Source: an uncultured Lachnospiraceae bacterium
GTDB lineage: Bacteria > Bacillota > Clostridia > Lachnospirales > Lachnospiraceae
Assembly: GCA_946623875.1 (NCBI GenBank)
Contig: CAMORO010000009.1
Location: forward strand, 1-46,324
Direction of reading: 5' to 3'
Length of the DNA: 46,324 nucleotides
The translations under genes were made by a program, and so were the position numbers. The notes beneath the pieces were generated by a model that saw nothing but the letters and a program-made list of their open reading frames with translations, was not told where the DNA came from and searched no databases. How positions within the stretch are numbered: the first letter of the stretch is position 1; every line of letters begins with the position of its first letter. Below, piece by piece: positions 19,692-28,751 of the stretch.

Positions 19692-21669
19692 GTACTACAG
19701 GGAACTGTACGAAAAAGAACTTAAGAAAAATGAAGAGCTCACTTCGAAGCTGGTTGATATAGAGGCTGAGAATGCGGATCTCACATATAAGCTTGACAAG
19801 GTGAGAAAGAGTAAGCTGTGGAAGAGTATATATCCGTTCAGGCTGGCGTATTCCCATTTCAGGAATATGATAACCAGGATAAAACGTTACGGAAATCTCA
19901 GGAATCTGCTTGATAAGATAAAGAGCAAAAGGATAGAGAGGGCGGCATATAAGAGCTACGGAACGCTCAGCATGCCTGATGAAGAGACAAGGAAAGCACA
20001 GAGAAATACCGGGTTCAACAGGAAGATCAGGTTCAGTATCCTTGTGCCGCTGTACAACACTCCCAGAGGTTTTCTCACGGAAATGATCGATTCGGTAATT
20101 TCACAGACCTATGAGGGATGGGAGCTGTGCCTTGCCGACGGATCGGATGATGAGCATGCAGAGGTAGGCAGAATATGCCGAGATTACGCGGATAAGGACA
20201 AGCGGATCATTTATCGGAAGCTTGATGAGAATCTCGGAATATCGGGAAATACCAATAAATGCCTTGAAATGGCAACGGGTGATTATATAGGACTTTTCGA
20301 TCATGATGATCTGCTGCATCCCTGTGCACTGTATGAGTATATGAAGGTGATCGATGAACAGGGTGCGGACTATATTTACTGTGACGAGACCACATTTAAG
20401 GGTAACAGTATAGATGATATGGTCACTCTGCATTTCAAGCCCGATTTTGCGATCGATAATCTGAGGGCAAATAACTATATCTGCCATTTTTCAGTATTTT
20501 CCAGGGAGCTTATAGACAATACCGGACTGTTCAGATCCGAGTTCGACGGGTCGCAGGATCATGATCTTATATTAAGGCTTACGAACAATGCTAAGAAAAT
20601 AGTCCATGTGCCCAGGATACTGTACTATTGGCGATCACATGCGGGTTCCGTGGCATCCGACATAAATGCCAAGACCTATGCGATCGATGCGGCAAAGGGT
20701 GCGGTGGCCGCACATCTTACACAGTGCGGGTTTGAGGGCTTTAAGATCGAGAGCTCAAGAGCGTTCGAGACTATCTTCAGGATAAGGTATAAGCTGCTTG
20801 CCAAGCCTCTTATTTCGATAATCATACCAAATAAGGATCATGTCACTGATCTGAGGAGATGTCTGGATTCACTGCTTGAGAAGACATCCTATGACAATTA
20901 CGAAGTCATAGTTGTCGAGAATAACAGCACGGATCCGGAGACCTTCGCATATTATGAAACGATACGTAAGCATCCGGCGATAAATGTGGTCAGATACGAA
21001 GGTGAATTCAATTATTCAAGGATAAACAATTTCGGAGTGTCCCATGCAAAGGGTGAGTACCTTGTGCTTCTCAACAACGATACCGAGGTGGTCACAAGGA
21101 CGTGGCTTGAGGAGATGCTGATGTATGCACAGCGTGAGGATGTCGGAGCCGTAGGATGCATGCTTTACTATGAGGATTACTCGATCCAGCATGCCGGTAT
21201 TGTTCTCGGTCTCGGAGCACACAGGACGGCAGGCCACTCGCATTATCGTATGAGTAAGGATAACCTGGGCTATATGGGGCGTCTGTGTTATGCACAGAAC
21301 GTATCGGCAGTCACGGGAGCCTGTCTTATGACATCCAGGGCTGATTACGATTCGGTAGGGGGTCTCAACGAGGAGCTTAAGGTGGCTCTTAATGATGTGG
21401 ATTACTGTCTTAAGCTCAGGAAAAAGGGACTGCTGAATGTGTTTACTCCCTTTGCGGAGCTGTTCCATTACGAATCACGCTCCCGCGGAAGTGATGAGAC
21501 AGGCAGAGCCGATAAAGAACGTGAAGCCCGCTATAATAAGGAATGTGAACTGTTTAAGAGTATCTGGAAGGAAGAGCTTGAAAAGGGAGATCCGTACTTC
21601 AATCCCAATTTCTCGCTTGACCACAGTAACTTTGTTCTTAAAGGCGACCCCAAATCAATGGTGTCGTAG
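19654..21669 (+). CDS. Bifunctional GT2 glycosyltransferase (two GT-A domains)
   Basis: A 671-residue enzyme starting with a predicted coiled coil (about 1-50, heptad-rich Leu/Glu/Lys). The first GT-A domain begins near 128 (FSILVPLYNTP) with the metal-binding GLFDHDDLLHP; the second begins near 387 (LISIIIPNKDHVTD) with LLNNDTEV and the ALNDVDYCLKLRKKG motif. Two complete domains suggest it adds two sugars or makes two linkages of a repeat unit, as in rhamnan polymerases (inference). Ribosome site GGGAG lies inside the end of the previous gene, with which it overlaps by 38 bp. A coiled coil at the end of a polymerase could serve complex formation with the WbdD-like protein. Confidence 0.88.
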   Translation: MNLQEDTEQLKSEYYRELYEKELKKNEELTSKLVDIEAENADLTYKLDKVRKSKLWKSIYPFRLAYSHFRNMITRIKRYGNLRNLLDKIKSKRIERAAYKSYGTLSMPDEETRKAQRNTGFNRKIRFSILVPLYNTPRGFLTEMIDSVISQTYEGWELCLADGSDDEHAEVGRICRDYADKDKRIIYRKLDENLGISGNTNKCLEMATGDYIGLFDHDDLLHPCALYEYMKVIDEQGADYIYCDETTFKGNSIDDMVTLHFKPDFAIDNLRANNYICHFSVFSRELIDNTGLFRSEFDGSQDHDLILRLTNNAKKIVHVPRILYYWRSHAGSVASDINAKTYAIDAAKGAVAAHLTQCGFEGFKIESSRAFETIFRIRYKLLAKPLISIIIPNKDHVTDLRRCLDSLLEKTSYDNYEVIVVENNSTDPETFAYYETIRKHPAINVVRYEGEFNYSRINNFGVSHAKGEYLVLLNNDTEVVTRTWLEEMLMYAQREDVGAVGCMLYYEDYSIQHAGIVLGLGAHRTAGHSHYRMSKDNLGYMGRLCYAQNVSAVTGACLMTSRADYDSVGGLNEELKVALNDVDYCLKLRKKGLLNVFTPFAELFHYESRSRGSDETGRADKEREARYNKECELFKSIWKEELEKGDPYFNPNFSLDHSNFVLKGDPKSMVS

Positions 21670-21723
21670 ATAAATAAATCAGCCGGCTATTTCAGGTTGA
21701 AGATAACAAAAGGAGGTATAACT

Positions 21724-23445
21724 ATGGGTTATATGGATCAGTACAGGTATTGGAGAGAGGATCCGTACTTTGATGAGGCTACAAAGAAGGAACTTGCTTC
21801 CATCGAAGACAATGAGACCGAGATCGAGGAGAGGTTTTATAAGGATCTTGAGTTCGGAACGGGAGGACTGAGAGGAGTTATCGGAGCCGGAACCAACAGG
21901 ATGAATATCTATACCGTAAGGAAGGCAACCCAGGGACTGGCCAATTATATCATAAAGCAGGGAGCGCAGGATAAAGGAGTTGCAATATCATACGATTCAA
22001 GGCGAATGTCTCCCGAATTTGCGGATGAGGCAGCGCTCTGCCTCAATGCAAACGGTATCAAGGCTTATGTGTTTACTTCACTGCGTCCCACACCTGTGCT
22101 TTCATATGCCGTAAGGAAGCTTAAATGTACGGCAGGCATCATGGTGACAGCAAGCCACAATCCGCCGGAATACAACGGATACAAGGCATACTGGGAGGAT
22201 GGTGCACAGATCACATCCCCGAGGGATGTTGATATCATCAATGAGGTTAAGGCCGTAACCGATTACAATGATGTTAAGACAATGAATAAGGAGGAAGCGG
22301 TTGCGAAGGGGCTCTACATTCCCATTGATAAAGATATAGATGATCCGTACATGGAAGAGCTTAAGAAGCAGATAATCCATCCCGAGGTTATTAAGGAGAT
22401 GGCTGATGACATCAAGATCGTATATACACCGTTTAACGGTACGGGAAATCTTCCGGTAAGACGTATACTTTCGGAGCTTGGCTTCAAAAAGGTATTCGTT
22501 GTTCCCGAACAGGAGAATCCGGATCCCGATTTTACCACTCTTGAATATCCCAATCCGGAGGATCCCAAGGCCTTCACGCTTGCGCTTAAGCTTGCGAAGG
22601 AAAAGGATGCCGACATCGTGCTGGCAACGGATCCCGATGCAGACCGTCTGGGTATCTATGCAAAGGATGCCGCAACAGGCGAATATATACCGTTTACCGG
22701 AAATATGTCCGGCATGCTCATTGCGGAATACATTTTAAGGGAGCGTACTGCAGGTGGAACAATGCCTAAGGATCCGGCACTTGTTAAGACGATAGTAACG
22801 ACCAATCTTGCGGATCCCATATGTGAAGCATACAATGTTAAGCTGATAGAGGTGCTTACCGGCTTTAAGTATATCGGTGAGCAGATCAAGTGGTTCGAGG
22901 AGAACAATACATACAATTATGTATTCGGTCTTGAGGAGAGCTACGGATGTCTGGCAGGAACACATGCAAGGGACAAGGATGCGATCGTTGCCGTAATGTG
23001 CCTGTGCGAGGTTGCTGCATGGTGTAAGAGCAAGGGTATGACCGTATGGGATCAGATGATCAATATTTATAAGAAGTACGGCTTCTTCAAGGAAGGCATC
23101 CATACCCTTACAATGAAGGGAATTGAAGGAGCACAGGAGATACAGAACATAATGGATAAGCTCCGCAGCAATCCGCCCAGGGAGTTCGCAGGTCTTAAAG
23201 TGCTTCAGTTCAGGGATTACAAGAAGAACGAAGTGATCGATATGGCTACAGGCGCCAAATCCGGGACCGGACTGCCCGAATCAAACGTTCTGTATTTCGA
23301 ACTTGAGAATAACTCCTGGTGCTGTGCAAGGCCTTCGGGAACAGAACCCAAGATAAAGTTCTATATGGGCATAAAGGGAGACAGCTTAGAGGATGCGGAT
23401 GCTAAGCTCACTGAATTAAAGGATGCGGTTATAGCTGCCATTTAA
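21724..23445 (+). CDS. pgcA: Phospho-sugar mutase (alpha-phosphoglucomutase type)
   Basis: A 573-residue alpha-D-phosphohexomutase interconverting hexose-6-phosphate and hexose-1-phosphate. All four signature elements are present: the active-site serine Ser144 in TASHNPPEYNGYK, the metal loop DPDADRLG, the sugar-binding GLEESYG and the phosphate-binding RPSGTEPK. Length and order fit the Firmicutes PgcA phosphoglucomutase rather than the shorter GlmM. Start ATG 21724 has an AGGAGG ribosome site 7 bases upstream, the strongest in this run; the frame is open a little further up but without such a site. It could feed glucose-1-phosphate to RfbA. Phosphomannomutase activity cannot be excluded. 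Confidence 0.9.
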   Translation: MGYMDQYRYWREDPYFDEATKKELASIEDNETEIEERFYKDLEFGTGGLRGVIGAGTNRMNIYTVRKATQGLANYIIKQGAQDKGVAISYDSRRMSPEFADEAALCLNANGIKAYVFTSLRPTPVLSYAVRKLKCTAGIMVTASHNPPEYNGYKAYWEDGAQITSPRDVDIINEVKAVTDYNDVKTMNKEEAVAKGLYIPIDKDIDDPYMEELKKQIIHPEVIKEMADDIKIVYTPFNGTGNLPVRRILSELGFKKVFVVPEQENPDPDFTTLEYPNPEDPKAFTLALKLAKEKDADIVLATDPDADRLGIYAKDAATGEYIPFTGNMSGMLIAEYILRERTAGGTMPKDPALVKTIVTTNLADPICEAYNVKLIEVLTGFKYIGEQIKWFEENNTYNYVFGLEESYGCLAGTHARDKDAIVAVMCLCEVAAWCKSKGMTVWDQMINIYKKYGFFKEGIHTLTMKGIEGAQEIQNIMDKLRSNPPREFAGLKVLQFRDYKKNEVIDMATGAKSGTGLPESNVLYFELENNSWCCARPSGTEPKIKFYMGIKGDSLEDADAKLTELKDAVIAAI

Positions 23446-23466
23446 GTTATTGCCGTGTAAGAAATA

Positions 23467-24687
23467 ATGAACGAGCTGTTTACAAAGCTTTGGAGCAGAG
23501 AATGGGTAAGAAGGACCATAACGGTTCTTCTTACACTCATGGCTCTCGTCTCACTTGTGCAGGGAATAAGGAATGCCGGGGAATTCAGTCAGGATTTCCA
23601 GTGGGATGCAGCCAAAGCATTTACCATGAGAATAAATCCGTATGATGAATCCATGCATCCGGGCGGAGTCTTTGAAGCATATGGATTCGGGGATTATTAC
23701 CTTCAGATGGAAGCTAACCAGTTTCCATCACTTTTGATGCTTTTAATTCCGTATACTTTTTTACAGCCTCTTACGGCAAGGTATGCGTGGATAGTATCAA
23801 ATCTGCTGTTTACGGCAGGGATCGTATTCCTGTTAAGAAAAACCTTTTTAAGAAATGCGGATAAGGATATATTTGCGGTATTTATGCTGCTTATGATCGC
23901 AGGCACACCGTACAGGAATCAGCTCGGTGTCGGGCAGCATACCCTGTTTGCCTTTTTCTTCTTTCTTCTTGCGGTGTGGTCCGATACACAAAAAAACAGA
24001 AAGGCGGCTTTTGCCGGAACCGTGCTGTGCCTGTTTGTCTGCTATTTCAAGTACACCCTGACAGTACCGCTGTGTCTTTATTTTGTGTACAGGAAGAGGT
24101 ATGCACAGATAGCTGTATCTGTATTTATGCATGTAGTACTGACAGCCGTATCGGCATGGTGGCTTGGTGACAGCTTTATAAACATGCTGATCAAACCGCT
24201 TAAGGTTTCAAGCGCTCTTGCAGCAGAGGGAGGCCTGGACTTCGGTGCGCTTCTTGGAGGTTCACCTTTAGCATATGTAATGGCATTTGCCGTGATGGTA
24301 TTTTTACTCATCCTTTCTGTGATGCTTGGAAGGATGAAAGAAAGGCAGGATAAGAACAACAGTGATAATACTGCGCATGAACGGATGCTGAATGATCCTG
24401 CCGGCAATGAGCTTATGAGTGTACTTATACTCTGGTCGCTTATAATCACCTATCACAGGACCTATGATTTCTTTGTAATGGTAACGGTGCTTGCATTTTA
24501 TCTTGCAAAGGAGAGGAGCCTGTTTCTTAAGACAGGATATGGAGTTGTGACTGTGGCTGTATTCTTCGGACTGAGGCTGTTTTCGGAATCGGCTCCGTCG
24601 AAGATACTGGTCGGGATATTATATTATGCATTTACACTTACTGTTACCGGGACTGTTATATCCGGACTGTCGAAGGACATGAAATAG
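23467..24687 (+). CDS. GT87-type membrane glycosyltransferase (GT-C)
   Basis: A 406-residue protein with about 9-10 membrane helices. The first external loop contains DFQWDAAKAFTMRINPYD, close to the acidic DF...AA...NPY pattern of the GT87/DUF2029 mannosyltransferase family, where the Asp is catalytic. It is followed by a GT2 and a GtrA-like gene, so I infer it uses a polyprenyl-phosphate sugar made by the GT2 and delivered by GtrA to decorate a glycan outside the membrane. The ribosome site is weak (GTAAG), consistent with coupling to upstream translation. Substrate unknown. Confidence 0.75.
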   Translation: MNELFTKLWSREWVRRTITVLLTLMALVSLVQGIRNAGEFSQDFQWDAAKAFTMRINPYDESMHPGGVFEAYGFGDYYLQMEANQFPSLLMLLIPYTFLQPLTARYAWIVSNLLFTAGIVFLLRKTFLRNADKDIFAVFMLLMIAGTPYRNQLGVGQHTLFAFFFFLLAVWSDTQKNRKAAFAGTVLCLFVCYFKYTLTVPLCLYFVYRKRYAQIAVSVFMHVVLTAVSAWWLGDSFINMLIKPLKVSSALAAEGGLDFGALLGGSPLAYVMAFAVMVFLLILSVMLGRMKERQDKNNSDNTAHERMLNDPAGNELMSVLILWSLIITYHRTYDFFVMVTVLAFYLAKERSLFLKTGYGVVTVAVFFGLRLFSESAPSKILVGILYYAFTLTVTGTVISGLSKDMK

Positions 24688-24709
24688 AAGAGGAAAGTAT
24701 ATTACAAAT

Positions 24710-25423
24710 ATGGTTAAGGAAGACAGCCTGTATATTGTTATACCGGCTTATAATGAAGAAGAGAATATAAGGCAGGTTGTAGCGGACTGGTATCCGATAG
24801 TGGATGTAAGGAGCGGAGACAGCCGTCTTGTTGTCGTAAATGACGGAAGCAAGGATAATACCTTAAACGCATTAAGGGAATTACAGAAGGAACATCCCAA
24901 GCTTGTTGTTCTTGACAAGGCGAACGGAGGGCATGGTTCGACCATACTGTACGGATACGATTATGCACTTAAGCAGGGAGCGGAGTACATCTTTCAGACT
25001 GATTCCGACGGACAGACCTATGCATCCGAATTTGATGCTTTCTGGAATGAGAGAAACAGCTATGATATGCTGATCGGTCACCGGAATCACAGGGAGGACG
25101 GGTTGTCAAGGGTGATCGTCACCAAGGTCCTTAAGCTTGTAATAGGAATGTGCTTTCATGTCAGTGTTACAGATGCCAATACTCCGTACAGGCTTATGAG
25201 GGCCTCCGTCTTAAGGGAGGAGATCGGTCTTGTACCCAAGGATTTCTTCCTGTCAAATGTACTAATAACCGTACTGTTTACAAAACATCTTCGCAAGATC
25301 AAGTACATTCCGATAACCTTCCGTCCCAGGCAGGGAGGCGTGAATTCAATAAATCTTAAGAGGATATTTAAGATAGGACGTCAGTCGCTCAGGGATTTCA
25401 GGGAACTTAACAGGAAAATGTAG
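24710..25423 (+). CDS. GT2 polyprenyl-phosphate sugar synthase (DPM1/GtrB-like)
   Basis: A 237-residue single-domain GT2 enzyme. YIVIPAYNEEENI opens the nucleotide-binding fold, VVVNDGSKDNT is the second motif, and QTDSDGQTY (near residue 102) is the metal-binding DxD. The motif TDANTPYRLMR and the overall size match DPM1/GtrB-type enzymes that put a sugar on dolichyl or undecaprenyl phosphate. Unlike GtrB it has no C-terminal membrane helices. The ribosome site AGGA is rather far (about 15 bases) from ATG. Directly followed by a GtrA-family flippase gene, which supports the Und-P-sugar role. Confidence 0.85.
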   Translation: MVKEDSLYIVIPAYNEEENIRQVVADWYPIVDVRSGDSRLVVVNDGSKDNTLNALRELQKEHPKLVVLDKANGGHGSTILYGYDYALKQGAEYIFQTDSDGQTYASEFDAFWNERNSYDMLIGHRNHREDGLSRVIVTKVLKLVIGMCFHVSVTDANTPYRLMRASVLREEIGLVPKDFFLSNVLITVLFTKHLRKIKYIPITFRPRQGGVNSINLKRIFKIGRQSLRDFRELNRKM

Positions 25424-25442
25424 AAGGGGCATTTTTGTTTAT

Positions 25443-25934
25443 ATGAAAAAAAGAAAACTTATTGAACAGATACTTAAATTCGGAGTTGTGGGAGGAATAG
25501 CGTTTCTTATAGATTTTGTGGTATATACGGTCGCAAATAAGCTGCTTCCTTTTGAGAAGGGTTATATAGCAGCCGGGGTTCTGGGCTTCTCCATATCGCT
25601 GATCTTTAACTATCTTGCCAGCATGAAGTTCGTGTTCGAAAGAAGAGAGGATACGAGCAGGCAGAAGGAGTTCACCATATTTCTGGTGCTGAGTCTTATA
25701 GGACTTGTACTTAATGAACTGTTTCTGATGCTTTATGTTGAAGGTATGGATGCCCATATCGGATGGATACATTCTATACATGAGGCGATATACGGCTTTA
25801 TCGCTTCGAAAGGGATTAAAGCGGTCGGGAGTGTTCAGGAGCTGGCTGAGTTCTTCGCCAAGATATTTGCCACAGCTCTTGTGATGGTATACAACTTCAT
25901 AAGCCGAAAGATGATCTTGGAGAAAAAGAATTAA
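25443..25934 (+). CDS. GtrA-family membrane protein
   Basis: A 163-residue protein with four hydrophobic helices and the GtrA opening FGVVGGIAFLIDFVVYT, followed by FNYLASMKFVF, a typical GtrA motif. GtrA proteins are thought to flip undecaprenyl-phosphate-linked glucose or similar sugars across the membrane. A non-conserved segment of about 35 residues (about 105-140) lies between helices 3 and 4. The gene follows the GT2 by 19 bases and precedes the SGNH lipoprotein by 15. Confidence 0.88.
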   Translation: MKKRKLIEQILKFGVVGGIAFLIDFVVYTVANKLLPFEKGYIAAGVLGFSISLIFNYLASMKFVFERREDTSRQKEFTIFLVLSLIGLVLNELFLMLYVEGMDAHIGWIHSIHEAIYGFIASKGIKAVGSVQELAEFFAKIFATALVMVYNFISRKMILEKKN

Positions 25935-25949
25935 CAGGATGTGATATAT

Positions 25950-27161
25950 ATGAATAAGTATAAAAGAGTAATATCGTTGATCACGGCTGTCATGCTGCTG
26001 TCGGGAGCCGTGCTGTCAGGATGCGGAGCTGAAGATACAAAGGATCTACCCAATATTGATATACAGGAAAATACTGATCCCGTGATAGATACAACAGACA
26101 GTACGACCGTATCCGGTGACAATACGGAAAATGCTGTTGATGATACAGACAGTACAATGCTCAATGTCGATGCGCAGGATGCGGTGTCGTATTCATCGAT
26201 ACCGGTCGGGGAAGAAATTAAGGAAGATGAAGAGGTTAACGAAGTGGTTGATGAAAAAGATCAGGTGCTTCGTACCGAAGACGGCAAGATAATAGTAGAC
26301 CTCATCATGTTCATGGGGCAGAGTAATATGTCGGGTACCGGAGGTAATGTGGACTATGCTCCCAAGGTTCCCGAAGGCCACGGATACGAATTCAGGGCAA
26401 TATCCGACCCGACGAGGCTTTATCCCGTGGAAGAGCCCTTCGGCATAAACGAGAATGTGCCGGGAGCTATAGAGGATTTTCCGATAGCAAAGAGAGGCTC
26501 GCTTGTGTCGGCCTTTGTAAATGAATATTATGAGCTGACCGGAGTACCCGTGGTTGCCGTATCGGCATCATCGGGGGGAAGGGATACGGCATTCTGGATG
26601 AGTCAGCCTGTAACACAGGACTTTGCCGAGAGGCAGAAAAGAGCTCAGGTATGGCTGGAAAGCAATAACTATTATATCCGGAAGCAGTATGTCATATGGC
26701 TGCAGGGTGAGTCGGATGCGGAAGACGGGCTGACACCGGAACTGTACAACCAGAATATGGATAACATCATCCGTCCGCTCTTCATAGGAGGTCTTCAGAA
26801 GGTATTTATCATAACGCCCGGAAGAACACTTACCGGCAGGCGCTTTTTTGATAATATAGTCTATTCCCAGATCAATATGTGTAAGACGAGCGGCTATTAT
26901 GCACTGGCTACGACAGTACTTAACGGAGTGAGTACCGAGTATATGGTAGATGAGTATCATTACAATCAGTCAGCTCTCAATCTTGCGGGAAGGGAAGCGG
27001 CTAAGAGTGCGGCCTACTATACACTTAACAGAAAAGAGATGTGCCTGTACAATTACAGGGATGATGAAGTATATGTACCCGAGGGCTTTGAATACACCGA
27101 GGAAGAAATGAAGGTTGAACCCGTTGATTTTAACGAGAACGGTGATCTGGTGAGGTATTAG
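25950..27161 (+). CDS. SGNH/SASA-family carbohydrate esterase lipoprotein
   Basis: A 403-residue extracellular lipoprotein. The signal peptide ends in a lipobox LSGC with Cys25 as the lipidated residue, followed by an acidic, Asp/Thr-rich linker to about residue 115. The catalytic domain resembles sialate O-acetylesterase-like (SASA) esterases: block I FMGQSN with Ser125, IWLQGESDA, and the C-terminal DEYHYNQ with His337. It probably removes O-acetyl groups from a surface glycan, the opposite of the MBOAT/SGNH acylation genes at 37115 and 38945 (inference). I chose ATG 25950 over GTG 25941 because the AGGA ribosome site fits the ATG. It overlaps no gene; the next starts one base after its stop. 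Confidence 0.85.
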   Translation: MNKYKRVISLITAVMLLSGAVLSGCGAEDTKDLPNIDIQENTDPVIDTTDSTTVSGDNTENAVDDTDSTMLNVDAQDAVSYSSIPVGEEIKEDEEVNEVVDEKDQVLRTEDGKIIVDLIMFMGQSNMSGTGGNVDYAPKVPEGHGYEFRAISDPTRLYPVEEPFGINENVPGAIEDFPIAKRGSLVSAFVNEYYELTGVPVVAVSASSGGRDTAFWMSQPVTQDFAERQKRAQVWLESNNYYIRKQYVIWLQGESDAEDGLTPELYNQNMDNIIRPLFIGGLQKVFIITPGRTLTGRRFFDNIVYSQINMCKTSGYYALATTVLNGVSTEYMVDEYHYNQSALNLAGREAAKSAAYYTLNRKEMCLYNYRDDEVYVPEGFEYTEEEMKVEPVDFNENGDLVRY

Positions 27162-27162
27162 C

Positions 27163-27942
27163 ATGGATAAAATACTTGTTTTCATACCGGCATACAATTG
27201 TGAGAATCAGATAATCAGGGTACTCGAGCAGTTCGATGACGAGGTGCTTGAGTATATATCGGAGATAATCGTGGTAAATAACCGCAGTACCGACAATACC
27301 GAAATGCTGGTTGCCGCATACATAAGACAGCATAAGGAAATACCGGTATCCCTGCTCAGGAATAATGACAATTACGGGCTGGGCGGATCCCATAAGGTCG
27401 CGTTTGATTATGCGGTTAATAACGGTTTTGAGTATGTGGTGGTCCTGCACGGTGACGATCAGGGTTCAATAAAGGATTTCCTGCCGGTCTTTAAGAACAG
27501 GTATTACAGAAAGCATGACTGTGTGCTCGGAGCCAGGTTTATGGTCGGTTCGAAGCTTAAGGGATATTCGCTGTTTAGGACCTTTGGGAATATCGTTTAT
27601 GATTTTCTCTTTGCGTCGGTGGTACGGAACAAGATATACGATCTTGGTTCGGGTCTTAATATGTACAACGTCAATATGCTTAAGGACAGATATTACGTGA
27701 AGTTTCCTGACAACCTCATGTTTAACTACTGTATGATCCTGGCAGCAGGCTACTACGGGCATGATATCAGGTTTTATCCGATATCATGGCGGGAGGATGA
27801 TCAGGTCAGTAACGTAAAGATGGTAAATCAGGCAGTCACGGTACTTAAGATGCTGAGAGATTACCGGAGAAATCCCGATGTGATAAAAGGAGAGTACAGG
27901 GAAGTCGTAATACCGGAGTACAGGGCCGAGATCATAGCATAG
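27163..27942 (+). CDS. GT2 glycosyltransferase
   Basis: A 259-residue single-domain GT2 enzyme with VFIPAYNCENQI, IIVVNNRSTDNT, and the metal-binding LHGDDQGS near residue 92. LGSGLNMY is in the place of the acceptor/catalytic region. The closest general type is the DPM1-like class of processive or polyprenyl-phosphate transferases. It is followed by a flippase-like membrane protein, so a second Und-P-sugar synthase plus transporter pair is possible (inference). Ribosome site GGTGAGG. Confidence 0.85.
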   Translation: MDKILVFIPAYNCENQIIRVLEQFDDEVLEYISEIIVVNNRSTDNTEMLVAAYIRQHKEIPVSLLRNNDNYGLGGSHKVAFDYAVNNGFEYVVVLHGDDQGSIKDFLPVFKNRYYRKHDCVLGARFMVGSKLKGYSLFRTFGNIVYDFLFASVVRNKIYDLGSGLNMYNVNMLKDRYYVKFPDNLMFNYCMILAAGYYGHDIRFYPISWREDDQVSNVKMVNQAVTVLKMLRDYRRNPDVIKGEYREVVIPEYRAEIIA

Positions 27943-27958
27943 CGGTGGATGATTGGAT

Positions 27959-28747
27959 ATGATTAAGTTGATATTTGCAGGCATTCTGTGTGTAGTATGG
28001 TTTTTCCTGATACATACAGTCAAGATGTTCCGTATGTATCTTGTGCTTGTGGAAAATAAGATAACGTTTGTAAGATTCGTGGCAGCCTACTGCAGAACGA
28101 CACTGCTCAACCTGATCGTTCCGTTTAAGCTTGGTGAGATATACAGGATGATCGTATATTCAAGGCTTACGGGAAGCCCGGGTGTCGGTATTGCGGGTGT
28201 GGTGGTAGACAGATTCTTTGATACACTCGCACTGGTATTTATCCTTTTGCCGCTCCATGCACTGTATCCTTCCGGTATTTCTGCGGTGTCGGTATTTCTG
28301 TTTGTGTTTGTAGCCGTTGTGATCTTTGTGTTTGCGATGTTTCCTGCGGCATATAAGTACCTTAATAAGTACATAATCATTAATCGTGAATCAAGGAACT
28401 CGATGACTGTGTTAAGATGGCTCGAGGTGCTTAATAACGGATATGAATATGTAAGGAAGCTGGTTTCCGGGAGATATGCCCTGATAGCGCTGATGTCTTT
28501 TGGCGCGTGGGTGCTTGAAGGCGGACTGCTGTTTTTTATAGCGGGGGTACTCGGTATTCCTTTTGACGCAGGTGATTTTTCGGATTACATTACATCAATC
28601 CTGTCAACTGCGCACAGTGAGCTTCAGGGGAAGTATACATGGTTCAGTATTATCGTGATGGCGATATTTACCGTTCTGACTCTGGCAGCTGTCCTGGCAG
28701 GCAGGAACAGATACAGATCGAAACAGGTCAGGAGCAGAGAGGTTTAG
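27959..28747 (+). CDS. Flippase-like membrane protein (UPF0104/AglD type)
   Basis: A 262-residue protein with about six to seven membrane helices. NLIVPFKLGEIYRMIVYSR and VVVDRFFDTLALV are the hallmark pair of the lysylphosphatidylglycerol-synthase-TM/UPF0104 family, whose members flip lipids or lipid-linked sugars. It is shorter than usual (about 300-330), lacking an N-terminal helix pair. I start at ATG 27959, preceded by GGTGGAT; a TTG at 27953 is possible. The flanking GT2 and kinase genes suggest a lipid-linked intermediate as substrate, but none is shown. Confidence 0.75.
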   Translation: MIKLIFAGILCVVWFFLIHTVKMFRMYLVLVENKITFVRFVAAYCRTTLLNLIVPFKLGEIYRMIVYSRLTGSPGVGIAGVVVDRFFDTLALVFILLPLHALYPSGISAVSVFLFVFVAVVIFVFAMFPAAYKYLNKYIIINRESRNSMTVLRWLEVLNNGYEYVRKLVSGRYALIALMSFGAWVLEGGLLFFIAGVLGIPFDAGDFSDYITSILSTAHSELQGKYTWFSIIVMAIFTVLTLAAVLAGRNRYRSKQVRSREV

Positions 28748-28751
28748 ATAT

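Noticed and set aside
21670-21723. AGCCGGCT palindrome as terminator before the phosphohexomutase gene
   Set aside because: The stem is too short and no T-run follows; the run probably continues through it.
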